A stretch of DNA of 64,000 nucleotides from assembly GCA_027422505.1 (NCBI GenBank), contig JAPQWV010000673.1, positions 186,001 to 250,000 on the forward strand, in the 5' to 3' direction. The position numbers and the translations under genes were made by a program. Shown piece by piece: positions 46,501-60,085 of the stretch. Each line of letters opens with the position of its first letter. The stretch's first letter is position 1. The notes below the pieces were generated by a model. It made no database searches and had not been told where the DNA came from. It was given only the letters and a program-made list of their open reading frames with translations. Source of the DNA: Craterostigma plantagineum (lineage: Eukaryota > Streptophyta > Magnoliopsida > Lamiales > Linderniaceae).

Positions 46501-47160
46501 TAATCAACTGAACCAAGCCCGCTTTGTTCTCTTAGAATCGTCGCTCCTCACAACGACTCTATAAGTAGTCGAAGTATCTTCAATTATAATAAGCGTGTTT
46601 CCTCTTGCCTTAAGCGTTTCTTCATACTTAGATTGTTCTTTATGTTCAGACTGCTCCATCTTCAGTTGCATGGTTTGAAGCTCATCACACATTTTGCTCA
46701 GCGTTCCTTGCTTTAATTCCAATACCCCCCACAAGATGGATGGTACAAATTTTGTACAGACATCTTGAACAGAAGGTGCTTCATTAGGGACCACTAAGAG
46801 GCTTGGTAAATAAATCTGCTAGTTGATCACCTGATCTAACTGGCAACAGCTTGATTGTTCCGCATGAAACATGATGCCGTATGAAATGGCAGTCTATTTC
46901 AATATGCTTGGAACGCTCATGAAACTTGGGGTTGGTAGCTAATTTAAGGGTTGATAGGTTATCACAAAACACAACTGGTTTCTGATCAGCGTTGATACTC
47001 AGCTCTTCCAGATGGGTGAAACATTTGTTTTAGCCACTAGACGGGTCTTTGTGCTTTTCTACTTCCCCTTCTGAGTTGAATTTGACTTTATACACCCATC
47101 TGCATCCAATAGATTTCTTGCCGACAAGAAGAAGCTCCGTAGCTAGCTAGCAAGAAGAAG
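46500..47160 (-). mobile_element. Degenerate Ty1/copia retrotransposon fragment
   Basis: On the minus strand, 46784-46972 encodes the copia RNase H end: FCDNLSTLKLATNPKFHERS, KHIEIDCHFIRHHV, then LLPVRSGDQLADLFTKPLSG. Further upstream on that strand (about 47030-47140) lies the start of reverse transcriptase, KKSIGCRWVYKVKFNSEGEV. The two are fused with most of the polymerase deleted. 46504-46794 may be the downstream region before the LTR. This is a dead internal fragment inserted in the second copy of the duplicated block. Confidence 0.88.
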
Positions 47161-47351
47161 CTCTCTTTGGTTGCTACAACAATGGTTTCTGTTTTAGTGT
47201 TCTTAGAGTACTACTGTTCGTAAAATCTCTTGGGTTTCTCATTTGTTCAAAGTCTTGGCTTTAGTTCAACCTTTGATGGATTCTTGATGGGAATGCCTTC
47301 TTTTCTTTTCTTGCAACTGTTTCATCTCCGACATTTGTTGATGACGACGAC

Positions 47352-47730
47352 GGGTTGGGATCCTCTATTCCACTTTCTGTATTCTACTCCGTATTCCAAC
47401 GAACGAAAATCGTTACACCTTCCCCCGACAAGTTTTAAAACACACATAAACATCATTACACCTATGAATTTCATTACAACAAGTGTTTAAACAAAAAAAC
47501 CTCATTATTACGTATTTTTTAATAAGGAGTAGAAAAATCAGTATTATATATTAAAATAGAAAAATACGTAATGATGAGGTTGTTTTTTTATTTAAACACT
47601 TGTTGTAACGAAATTCATAGGTGTAATAATATTTATGTGTGTTTTAACACTTGTCGAGGGGAGGTGTAACGATTTTCGTTCGTTGGAATACGGAGTGGAA
47701 TACAGAAAGTGGAATAGAGGATTTCAACCC
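47352..47730. mobile_element. Mutator-type MITE with perfect 9 bp target duplication
   Basis: 379 bases. The left end GGGTTGGGATCCTCTATTCC and the inverted right end GGGTTGAAATCCTCTATTCC extend into long inverted repeats (TTCCACTTTCTGTATTC, AACGAACGAAAATCG). The whole element can fold as one hairpin. GACGACGAC flanks it at 47343-47351 and 47731-47739. Nine-base duplications are typical of Mutator-like elements. The empty site survives in the paralogous copy near 42948-42956. Confidence 0.95.
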
Positions 47731-48064
47731 GACGACGACTGAAAGATTTTCCAACAGTTTGAATCATGACGTGTCAATCCTTTGATCTATGTAAATCTTT
47801 TAAAAATGAAAAATAAAACATTCCGTCAAAGTTGGACCCTAAGATTGACGAAACTTGCAGAAAAATACGATCTTTGGTTTTTATATTCATAATTGTAGTA
47901 TTCAATCATTTGCGTCTTTGGATAGCAACTATTGGGATTTGGAGATTCGCGGGTTCCTCACGAATTGAAGTAGAAACGCCATATCATTTTACCACTGCAC
48001 CGCACCATTATCTGTAGGTTAAATTTGTCGTAATCGAGAAGCTTGGTGTAGATTAGGGGCAAAA

Positions 48065-49979
48065 ATGACATCTAATGAAGAAATTAATGAGTTGGATGGC
48101 TCGATACGGAAGATTGAGAACGCCAGAGATCGATCTAAGGTATTTGTATTCCTAAGATACTCTGTAGGTGATCGAATAGTGACTGATGCGGGCGATTCAG
48201 TGAAAAGATTGGAGTGTGATGTTCGTATTTCGACATCTCGTTGAATGGGTCGTTGTTTATTTGGTTAAATTTTTTACTAAGGAGAAATGGGCTGATTTTT
48301 TGCACAGAAAGTGGCTCAAACGAGGGAGATGCTCTCGAAACAAGCTGTGAAGATTGCGAAACAAGCTGAAGAGCACGAAAGCTTCATCAACAAGGTGAAG
48401 GACAAGATCGATTATCAAAGCATGTATCTTTAGTTTGCCTTCTTCTTCTATTCCCTATTCAACTGCTGCTCTTCGTTTGGTAGATTTTATGGTTGCAAGT
48501 TGATATTGTCTTGGTGTGTAGGTTAAGTATTTGTTGGGTGTGCTTGGCTTTGGAGGGTTTTGCTTTGTACTGGGAGCAAGTGAGTATCAAACACTTCTCT
48601 AATCTGTGCTATGCTAAGCATTTGGTTTATACTTGAGGGCATTGCTTAATTGTTTCTTGTTTCCATTTAGGGCCTCAAGATGTTCGTTACATCTATTGTT
48701 TGTTCTACATGATCTTTGTTCCCCTTCGATGGATCTATTACCGATACAAGAAATGGCATTACTATCTTCTGGTAATCCATTTCACATAGCCTCATTTTTA
48801 GAGTATAATTTCATTTGTTCTGAAATTTAAAGGCATCGATAGTTCTGAGTGATGAGTTTACTGAGTTGCTTATTCGTTACCACAGAGATAAATCATCTTT
48901 CATCATATTGTGCAGGACTTTTGTTACTATGCCAACACGATCTTCTTGATAATGATACTGTTCTATCCCAGAAATGAGAAGCTCTTCATGGTTTGCTTCT
49001 CATTTGCAGAGGTAAGAAAATAGGCACGATCCCTTTGTTTGTATTATGGCACGATCATCTGATATTTTTCCTCTTCTTCTTCAAATGAGTGCAGGGGCCA
49101 TTAGCATGGGCAATGATTGTTTGGCGCAACAGCTTAGTATTTTATTCTATGGACAAAACTGTGAGCGTCTTCATACATTTCTTTCCCGGTAAGATCTGCT
49201 AAACAATCCACTACTTCCATAGTTCACACATATCAGGGGAGAGAACTCTCGTTGTTTTTCAACCTCTTCGCGTCATATTCTTAATTAATTTATAGTGTTG
49301 TAATTAATATGGATTCAGGCTTGGTTTTCTTCACGATAAGATGGTGGGACCCAGTGTACTTTGAATCTATGCATCCTCAGGAAAATTCTAGCCGAGCCTC
49401 ATGGCCCTACGTCGAAAGCAAATCAAACATATGGACATGGCTTTTCGTCGTCCCTTTACTTGCTTACACAATATGGCAACTCCTTTATTTCCTCATCGTA
49501 TATGTTCTGAGACGACAGAGGCTTCTCCGTGACCCAGAAGTCATGACTTCTTACAGGTTTTCTCCCATTTCCTCACATCCTCTTAACTGCAATTTGTGTA
49601 AGAAGGGATTTACATTGTCCTATATGACAGAGAACTCTCGAAGAAGGCAAAGAAAGCAAACAATATTTGGTGGCGGTTGAGTGGGATATTGGGAGATAAG
49701 AATCGTTTGCTTATGTACACGATTTTCCAGGCTCTTTTCACGGTGACCACCATGGCACTTACTGTCCCGATATTCTTGTCGTACGAATTACACGTTACTT
49801 TCCAAGTGCTCAAAATCTCTGCAGCAGTTTGGAATGGCGGGCAATTTCTGGTAGAAGTTATGCCCAGGCAGGTGATTCTCAAGGAGGAAAAGAAGAAGAT
49901 GAAGTTGCAGCCCGTTGAAGTTCATGAAGATCGATCGAACTTGGAGAACTCAGAACAACCAAGTAAATTAGTCTCCTAA
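48065..49979 (+). CDS. Glycerophosphocholine acyltransferase-like membrane protein (DUF2838); one frame break in exon 6
   Basis: Eight exons: 48065-48139, 48308-48394, 48522-48579, 48671-48771, 48916-49011, 49095-49189, 49319-49556, 49631-49979. About 365 residues once one base is discounted. A coiled N-terminus ([12 protein letters not shown]) precedes many membrane segments: [88 protein letters not shown], and a Lys-rich tail. The family (yeast Gpc1, Arabidopsis At5g35460 as I recall) acylates glycerophosphocholine at the ER in phosphatidylcholine turnover. Exon 6 has five T at 49140-49144 where four keep the frame ([12 protein letters not shown]); read literally the protein stops early. 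Confidence 0.88.
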
Positions 49980-50621
49980 CTTGACTTGAAGCTGTTCTTT
50001 CGTCATGAATCAATCATCTGTTCTTGCTATGCATTTGCCTTTGGTCCTCAATGTTCTAACCGATGATAGTCTCCTCCTAACTTGGCTTGAACTCTTGTTT
50101 CTTACTTTCCGTTGGATTCATTTGATTGGTTAGTTTATATGATCATGCATTTTCATCTTTTTGATGTTATGAAATTATTTTCGTGTTTATTGGAGAGATT
50201 GACTAGTAAATCGGCCAATGATTTGACTAATTTTTCGAACGTGGTTCTACCAAGAATTCTGGGCTGATTAATCAATTGGTTTAATACTAAGCAGTAGCAT
50301 ATATAAATGGTTCCCCCTGCCAAAAAATGATGATAGTACAGAATTTTCGAGCATAGCAATAATACAAGTACTACTATTTTGATTATTCAAAATATCTTAT
50401 CGACATTTTCAACAGATTATAGGTAACGTTCACATGCAAATACGAAATAATCCAAAAGGTAATGCGTTTTATGTCAATGGTTAATTAAATGCCAAACCTC
50501 ACCGACGCTACAAACAAGGTTCATAATTACGATACAAAGCTGCTCCACCATCTCCGATAAAAATCACATTTTTACGCACAAGCCACTCTCACTCCACCCC
50601 CAATAATCAAATCAATCAACC
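49980..50621. other. Intergenic: acyltransferase 3' UTR and DUF3511 promoter
   Basis: About 640 bases of AT-rich sequence; no coding frame supported on either strand. Confidence 0.5.
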
Positions 50622-50963
50622 ATGGAAGACGGCCATCATCGGAAGAGCAATTCGTCAAACCCAAGCGGCATGCAAGATCTAAGGTGCTACAGTGCCACGT
50701 ATGCATCTTCTTCTTCTTCGTCGGCTCAGAACAAGGCGGCGAACGATTTGGATGCAGCGGAGAAGTGGAAGCTCAAGAAGGTGAAGTCGGCGAATGGGGC
50801 GATTTCGAAACGGTGGAGCCTTACTGACCCTGAGATGCAGAGGAAGAAGAGAGTCGCTAGCTACAAAGCTTACGCCGTCGAGGGGAAGCTCAAGGGATCG
50901 ATTAAGAAAAGCTTCAGGTGGATCAAAGACAAGTGCGCCGTCGTCGTTTTCGGCCACAGATAG
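50622..50963 (+). CDS. DUF3511 family small basic protein
   Basis: A single exon of 113 residues. After a Ser-rich N-terminus, residues ~66-110 form the DUF3511 motif: SLTDPEMQRKKRVASYKAYA, then VEGKLKGSIKKSFRWIKDKC. The family is plant-specific, basic and of unknown function. The start ATG in CAACCATGGAAG is a good Kozak-type context. Confidence 0.9.
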   Translation: MEDGHHRKSNSSNPSGMQDLRCYSATYASSSSSSAQNKAANDLDAAEKWKLKKVKSANGAISKRWSLTDPEMQRKKRVASYKAYAVEGKLKGSIKKSFRWIKDKCAVVVFGHR

Positions 50964-51528
50964 GTGAGGTGATTGCTTTGCATCATCATTCCTTGCTTTG
51001 GTTGTTTTTTTTTTATTATTTCCATTTTTGCGGAAACGATTACTTCCCTTCCCTGGATGGTTTTTGCACTGTACTGACAACGAAATGAGGTGTATTTTCA
51101 TTGACTATTGAGATGGATCTCATTTTTTTCTTAGTTGAATTGGTCAGTTCTATTTTAAGATAAATCTTTGACCAAAACGCCCAAGTCCTTGCCTACTAAA
51201 GTATTTTGCTCTATTTACCTACTGTAATGAAAATGAAAAGAAATTGAATTGTGCAGGACTAGAAGAATATTAAAAAAAAATATACAGACAGCACACAATG
51301 TTGCAATCAAAAGCACACCAAAAGGTCATCAAGCACACGAGAAACGCACGCAGACCCATACCTAATATCTATTCTCAGGTGGCAGATCTTACAATCAAAA
51401 ACACACCCAACTGCAAAAGGAAGTGAACTGAAGGAAGGGCCGCATATTAAAAGACCAAATCCATTTGCTTTTATCCACAGTAAGATAATTGAGAGCAGCC
51501 TTAAGAGCTCACTCTATCTGCAGCAGCG
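50964..51528. other. Intergenic, convergent 3' ends
   Basis: 3' UTRs of the DUF3511 gene (+) and the casein kinase gene (-). No coding frame supported. Confidence 0.5.
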
Positions 51529-54234
<2,706 letters not shown>

Positions 54235-54620
54235 CAGTCAAATTCAGCTGCTCTCTCAAACCCTGCAAAACCAATACGTAGATCTAGATTCTGCTAACAA
54301 CCAGCGCTAAATTCATCCAAGCTAAAGGATAGATAACAAGGATTTGAGCTTGGCTCCAGCATATCTGCTCAGTAGATAGATAGAAGAAAGAAAAAGAGTG
54401 AGTATGTTCCGAAGAAGGCTTCGTCGTTTCTGATCCAAAAGAAACTGAGGGTATCCACCACGCTAGATACTGCGCGCGTGGGATAAAATATTAACCTTTT
54501 GATTGGTCGGTTCTTTAATATTCATGAGGCGTGGGGTTAGCACGTGATCACCTTCCATGACCCAACTCGGCGAGCGCTTGAACCACACGCGATTGCAATT
54601 TTATTTGAGTCCCACTTACA
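54235..54620. other. Casein kinase 1-like promoter and leader
   Basis: Leader of the minus-strand kinase gene, with a likely leader intron near 54260. CACGTG occurs at 54541-54546. No coding frame. Confidence 0.5.
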
Positions 54621-55434
54621 GGGGTTTTTAATAAAATAAATAAAAAAATATTAACCATCAACAAAATAATTATGAAACTAAAACCATTAATAAAATAGAG
54701 ATTTTCGTATCTATTTATACGAGTTAGTAACTCGTAATAACTGTACACGAGTTACTCGGGCCAACGTGGCAATGAGATTCCATTTTAAGTAACTCGTAAC
54801 TATATATTACGAGTTACTACTAACTTTCTCTCTCTTTTTTTTATTTTAAGTTATTTTATATATATTAAGTATATAGTCCACCGAATCATAAATTCATCAT
54901 TATCTCATGTGATTTACATAATAAAAATCAACAAACGCACCTACTTTATTGTTTGTTTCGCGACGATTAAAATGATATGCATTTCTTATATTTTTTCGAA
55001 TATCGGAAATATTTAATTATTTTTATATAATTAGAAATTAAATATCATTAAATATTTCCGATATTCGAAAAATATAAGAAATGCATATCGTTTTAATCGT
55101 CGCGAAACAAACAATAAATTAGATGCGTTTGTTAATTTTTATTATGTAAATCACATAAGATAATGATGATTTTATGATTCGGTGGATTATATACTTAATA
55201 TATATAAAATAACTCTAAATACGAAAAAAAATAGAGATAGTAGTAACTCGTAACATATAGTTACGAGTTAATAAAAATGGAATCTCATTACCACGTTGGA
55301 CAAGTAACTCGTATACAGTTATTACGAGTTACTAACTCGTATAGGATACGAAAATCTCTATTTTATTAATGGTTTTAGTTTTATAATTATTTTGTTAATG
55401 GTTAATATTTTTTAATTATTTTATTATAAACCCC
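54621..55434. mobile_element. 814 bp Mutator-type foldback MITE with TAACTCGTA repeats
   Basis: The left end GGGGTTTTTAATAAAATAA and inverted right end GGGGTTTATAATAAAATAA begin inverted repeats that continue to the centre (about 55035), so the whole element is one imperfect palindrome. Flanks CCACTTACA (54612-54620) and CCACTTGCA (55435-55443) match at 8 of 9 bases, a 9 bp target duplication. The words TAACTCGT and ACGAGTTA recur many times at 54719-54815 and 55240-55340. No coding frame. Confidence 0.92.
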
Positions 55435-55711
55435 CCACTTGCAAGTTACAACATATGATAGTAGATCAATATTAAATATCATAAGGTATGATGATTTAAG
55501 GCATTCTAAATAACACAAAAATCGAGATGAAAGTGATACATCATTATGAGAAAATTTTTGTTAATTTCGTCACCCAAACAATCAAATCTGGCAGATAAAA
55601 ATAATAAATGTTAGAAAATGCGCCCAGAAAAGGCAAAAAAATTACATATGCTGGGCAACTAACTTAACTGTTTACAAGTGAATAAATCAATGTAGGAGCA
55701 AATGTTTATGC
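55435..55711. other. IQM 3' flank
   Basis: 3' UTR and downstream sequence of the minus-strand IQM gene. AT-rich with nothing else visible. Confidence 0.5.
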
Positions 55712-57724
55712 TTATGTGGTGGTAATAGGAGCCCTCGGACTAGGAAGCCCCATATACGAAACTCTAGGCGATAGCCGGCATTTCGGGCTTGGCCGTGGGG
55801 ATGGGATAGGCCCGTAATCAGCGAGGGGCCCGTTGAGGTTCGTCCGAGGCGAAAGGTTGACTTTTTCGAGGGCTCGGGATTGTAACTCCACGGGATATTC
55901 ACGAACACAGCCGATTCTCGGCCCGACGCCCGTACTCCATTTGCTAGGCATATGCTTCGCAAAGTCGTAAATAGGCTCATCTTGGAGGACGTTCTTTTCG
56001 TCCGACAGGGCGATGTTCGACTTCGTCAAATCTTTGCAAGATAATGTAATGGGACAGCAATCGTCGTCCGTCGCACATCTCTATAAGAAAAAAATATAGG
56101 AACGTAAATGAAATTTTTATCAGATGAATGAACGATCTTATATGTAAGGAAAACGCTGGGAAGATTGTAATTTACCTTTACGTTCGTGAGGTCGACGCGA
56201 TTCTCTTCCAAGAATCTTACGAATTCTAAGAAGTTCTCTTCGGTTGGAAGGTAGTGACCACTGTAAGGCCAAATCGCCTGTAAAAAAACAAGGCGAAAGA
56301 AACCAACGAAGATGTTAGGATCAGACAAGAATTTCAGCTACAAATTGTTTGTTTCTTAGGACTTTTTTTATTATTACCTCGAGAACGCCTTCATGGGCAA
56401 CTAATCTACCGGCGGCTGTAATGGCTCCTCCCGCCAAGAAACTCGAATGCTGGAAAAACCCTTTCTTCTTCTGACCGATGTATAAAGTCCTCGTCGTGCT
56501 TAGTACGAAGATCCACTTCGAGCCCGCAATAGTGTTAACCGATGCGCCGCTTTCTCTGTAAACGAGCCTTCCATTTTCGACGACAACTTCGAATGATTTT
56601 CTTTCTTTCTGCAGAAACGATTACAATTTAGGGATTCTATTTCGAACTCTGTATTCCTAGAATGGACATAAACTTACCTGTCCTAGATATTTTATGCATT
56701 GCCTCTGCAAATTGTTTCGCGAGCACTTCTCGATGCACAGTTCCTTCCCATCTCCAACGTCCAACCTATTCGTTAAAAGTCACAAAGGTTCTTTCTTTCA
56801 GAGGAATCTATTCTATCAATATAAGAAATGTATGTTGCTGCAGTACTCACCAGTAAAAGAAAGGTTGAGAACTTCCACTTGCGAACCAAACGTCGTAATA
56901 GATTTTCAAATTGTGGCCATATCGGTGTCGCGGGTCGATCTGCTCAAGTAACATGTTTAGAAACCTGGGAAGAACTAAAAATCTTGGCTATCGAAGAGAT
57001 GAGAATGGACTTACAGCTTCGAGCCAGTGCTGTAGAGCTAGTTTTTGGGCCTTTTCATCCTTGGACATTCCCTTGCCAACCTGTATGTAAATAGGGTCTC
57101 ATTTGTAAGAACTAATGATCAAGGAAGAAAGGGACAACATTGAAATGGCTGCAAGAGAATGACCTTTGCTGCTCTTATTCCTGCCCTAGCCCACCGTGAC
57201 ACAGCAGTTTCTGGTTTTTCGACATTGAAGAACGAAACAGAGCTTCGCTTCAGCGCTGCAAAGTCCATGGCTTTCCACCTATGAATTTGTAAACATAAGA
57301 AATCAATTTAAACAGCTCGAAAACCAGCAAGAAAATTACTCTCCACTAACCATAGCTCCTCAACGACCACTGCACAATCAGCGAGATTCCTTCGAGTTCT
57401 GTAACTCTTGTAGACCTTTTGAAGCTTAACAGCTGCAGCATGGAGCTCGCTAGCAGGCCTTGGACTAAACGTTGAGGGTGGCTCGGGGAGAAAACATTCG
57501 GGATTCAATTCCTTTTCGCTGTTCTCCAATGCATTCTCACAATCCGATCTCTTGAAATTTTGAACCAAGAAATCCTTAAACGAAAGGGAATGTTGGAGGA
57601 CTAGCTTCGGTGGCTCGCAGTCTTTCAGCTTGATAGAATTCCTCCTAAGCATTTCGTCGAACATGTTTGGCGCCCCTCCATGATTGGATCGGCCAAAGCT
57701 CTCGCCTTTCAACGTTAACGTCAT
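55712..57724 (-). CDS. IQM: IQ-motif calmodulin-binding protein (IQM family)
   Basis: Eight exons: 57351-57724, 57164-57278, 57015-57080, 56851-56939, 56678-56765, 56378-56608, 56176-56277, 55712-56080, giving 477 residues in one frame. The IQ motif lies at residues ~95-115 ([20 protein letters not shown]). Family blocks follow: [60 protein letters not shown], a domain with [20 protein letters not shown], and [15 protein letters not shown]. The tail is Pro/Arg-rich ([12 protein letters not shown]). IQM proteins bind calmodulin without calcium and act in stomatal movement, stress and hormone responses. The first ATG is 57724, but the frame is open further up after a possible acceptor near 57733, so a short upstream coding exon is possible. 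Confidence 0.92.
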
Positions 57725-60085
57725 CTCTTTACTGCAACCCAACAGAGATAGTCCGTACAATTTATCTAACTCAAATGGAATAAGGCAAAACACAAATGAC
57801 AAAAGGGAAAGGATGGTCCGTGTTCAAAGATTCAAAGCAACATTCAAGTTTCAGGCAATTGATGAGCTCAAAGGTATTGATTGATGTAATGAAATGAAAC
57901 ACAGTTCTCAGTCTGTAGTATTTATAGCGCATGAATATAGTAATAGTATTAATCGCAACACATCCCATTTATGTGGGACAATGTGTGGTCAAAGGAAAGA
58001 ATGCTTCAACGAACATGAACAAGAATACATCATCCAGAAATAATGTAACCCGTTGTTTGTAGCTGTAAACGCGCTATAATAATACTACAAAACAACAAAT
58101 AACTAAGATATTCAGTCATGATACCTTTATTCTCCCATGCATGTATGAAAGATGACGTCGTAACTTTTTGGTCAATAATCAAAATTATACTCACAATAAG
58201 GTTGACCAACAATAAGATGTTTAATGTTGTGGCATCATTATTAATTGATGACTGTTTTCGTTTCTTCGGTCAGAACTTATATTTCCACGGCCTTTTTGGC
58301 ACGCATGACATTAGTTTAATTGTAATAATATTTAAAAGAAAATTTCAATCGAGTAGCTTGTCATTATAAAACAAAAGTATAAAACGTGCTAAATCGCGCA
58401 ACAGTTTGCTTGCATTGCGCTAAACGAAAACAAGTCCTCAAAGGAAGAAACAAAATCCCATAAAGGGGACACTCCCCTGTGTGGAGAAAAAGGTCCACAA
58501 ATGACAAAAAGCTACAGAAAACAAAAAAACAATAATGGTGAACTTTGTACAATACTATTTTCTCTTTAGGCGAGTCGTTACTCAAATTATTCTCCAACGG
58601 CTGTTCTTCGCCAGATGAAATCGTCTACCTACGGCAAAATAGCCAGCGGCCTACGGCCTATTATTTTTTTGTTCTTTTTTTTGTTCCTTTTTTTAATGTA
58701 TCCTTAACCCCACTCAAGTCTTGTCTGTTATATATCAAGCCACGTTATAGGGCTGTAAGTGAGCCGAGCTCATTTTCCGGGCTCGAGCTCGACGAGCTTT
58801 GAACTCAAAGCTCTCGAGCTCACGAAACTCATCGAGCTCGAGCTCGAGTTATTTAATAAAAAAAAAAAACTCGCGAGCCTATTCATAAGCTTTCAAGCTC
58901 TTATGTCTGGGCTCAAACTCGAGCGTGACATAAATGAGCTCGAACTCATCTTTGTCGAGATCGAGCCGAGCCTTTGTCGAGCCGGTTCGAATCATCTTTC
59001 ACCCCTCTTCTCTCCCATCCCCATACACCCTTTTTGAATTGTTGAATTGGGCTTGTGTTGGGCGATAGGTTCGTGACTTCGGCCAATTACTTAGTACCAA
59101 AAGGCCCACGACCTAATTTTGTTTATTTTCTTTAAAATAAATAATATTTGTCGTGAGTTAGGCGGCCTATATTCGGATTTTGTATGGTTAAAGAGTTGAA
59201 GTCAAAGTTTTACCCCAGGGATTTAAATTTACAAATTACAGTTGTAGTAGGGATTCTTCTATGAAAAGGATTGGAGAAATCATAGTTGAATTTAGGTTAG
59301 ATTCGATCTCTCTTCTTTGTGTGCTGGCAATTCAAAAATATTGAGAATTAAGTTTGTTGTGTTGTTGTATAATATCCATGTGCAATAGCTTGATCTTGTT
59401 TTACTACAAAACCTTGCTGAAGTCCATCCAAGAAAGATTCAAGCATTTGTACACTTAAAGAAATATGAAGGTGTAATAATATCAGTTGCTATTGGGAAAA
59501 GGGTTAGATATAAATTATGCGCCAAAATTAGTACAAGGATACTTTCCAAAAAAAAAAAAAATTAGTACAAGGATTGATGATTAGCAAAAGGAAGTCTTGG
59601 AACAGAGTACTCTGTAGAAAAAACTAATGCCAGCGATTTGTATGTTGTTTGAGTTACATTAGTCCAAAATGCCACGTTTGATTGTCTTTGAATTCAAAGG
59701 TGTATAATTATGCATTGTTCTGACCATCTGGAAATTAATATTTGGTTGACCAAAGAATTCGTCTTTATTTCGGGTTATCAGATGTTATCAGTTTCAGTTG
59801 CACGCACAATTTTAAATTATTTAAAAGCTGTCTGATTATTAGGTGACGTGGGCTTGTGGAAAGAAATATTACATATCTATCTATATAGATATCACCGGTC
59901 AAGATCGACAGCACTTAAATTATTGTACATTCGAGACTGTGAAATTAAATATTAGAAAACCCCACACGAAAACCCTAGTACATACTATCTCGTATCAAAT
60001 ACTGAATCTTCTTCTCTTCCTTGGGAGTTGGGACAAAATACATACGTACATACATGTATATGCATGCAATATTATTACATAGTCG
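57725..60085. other. IQM upstream region and long spacer
   Basis: About 2.3 kb with no supported gene: the IQM promoter, one hAT-like element (58748-59007) and AT-rich spacer to the 3' end of the bHLH gene. Short frames here have no family motif. A poly-A tract lies at about 59551-59561. Confidence 0.5.
58748..59007. mobile_element. hAT-like MITE with GAGCTCGAGC repeats
   Basis: Left end TAGGGCTGTAAGTGAGCC and inverted right end AGGGGTGAAAGATGATTC form a weak terminal inverted repeat. Between them GAGCTCGAGCTCGA-type words, each self-complementary, recur on both sides of a poly-A centre at about 58858. No clear 8 bp target duplication remains. The layout matches the 44.8 kb hAT element with a different repeated word. 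Confidence 0.65.
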
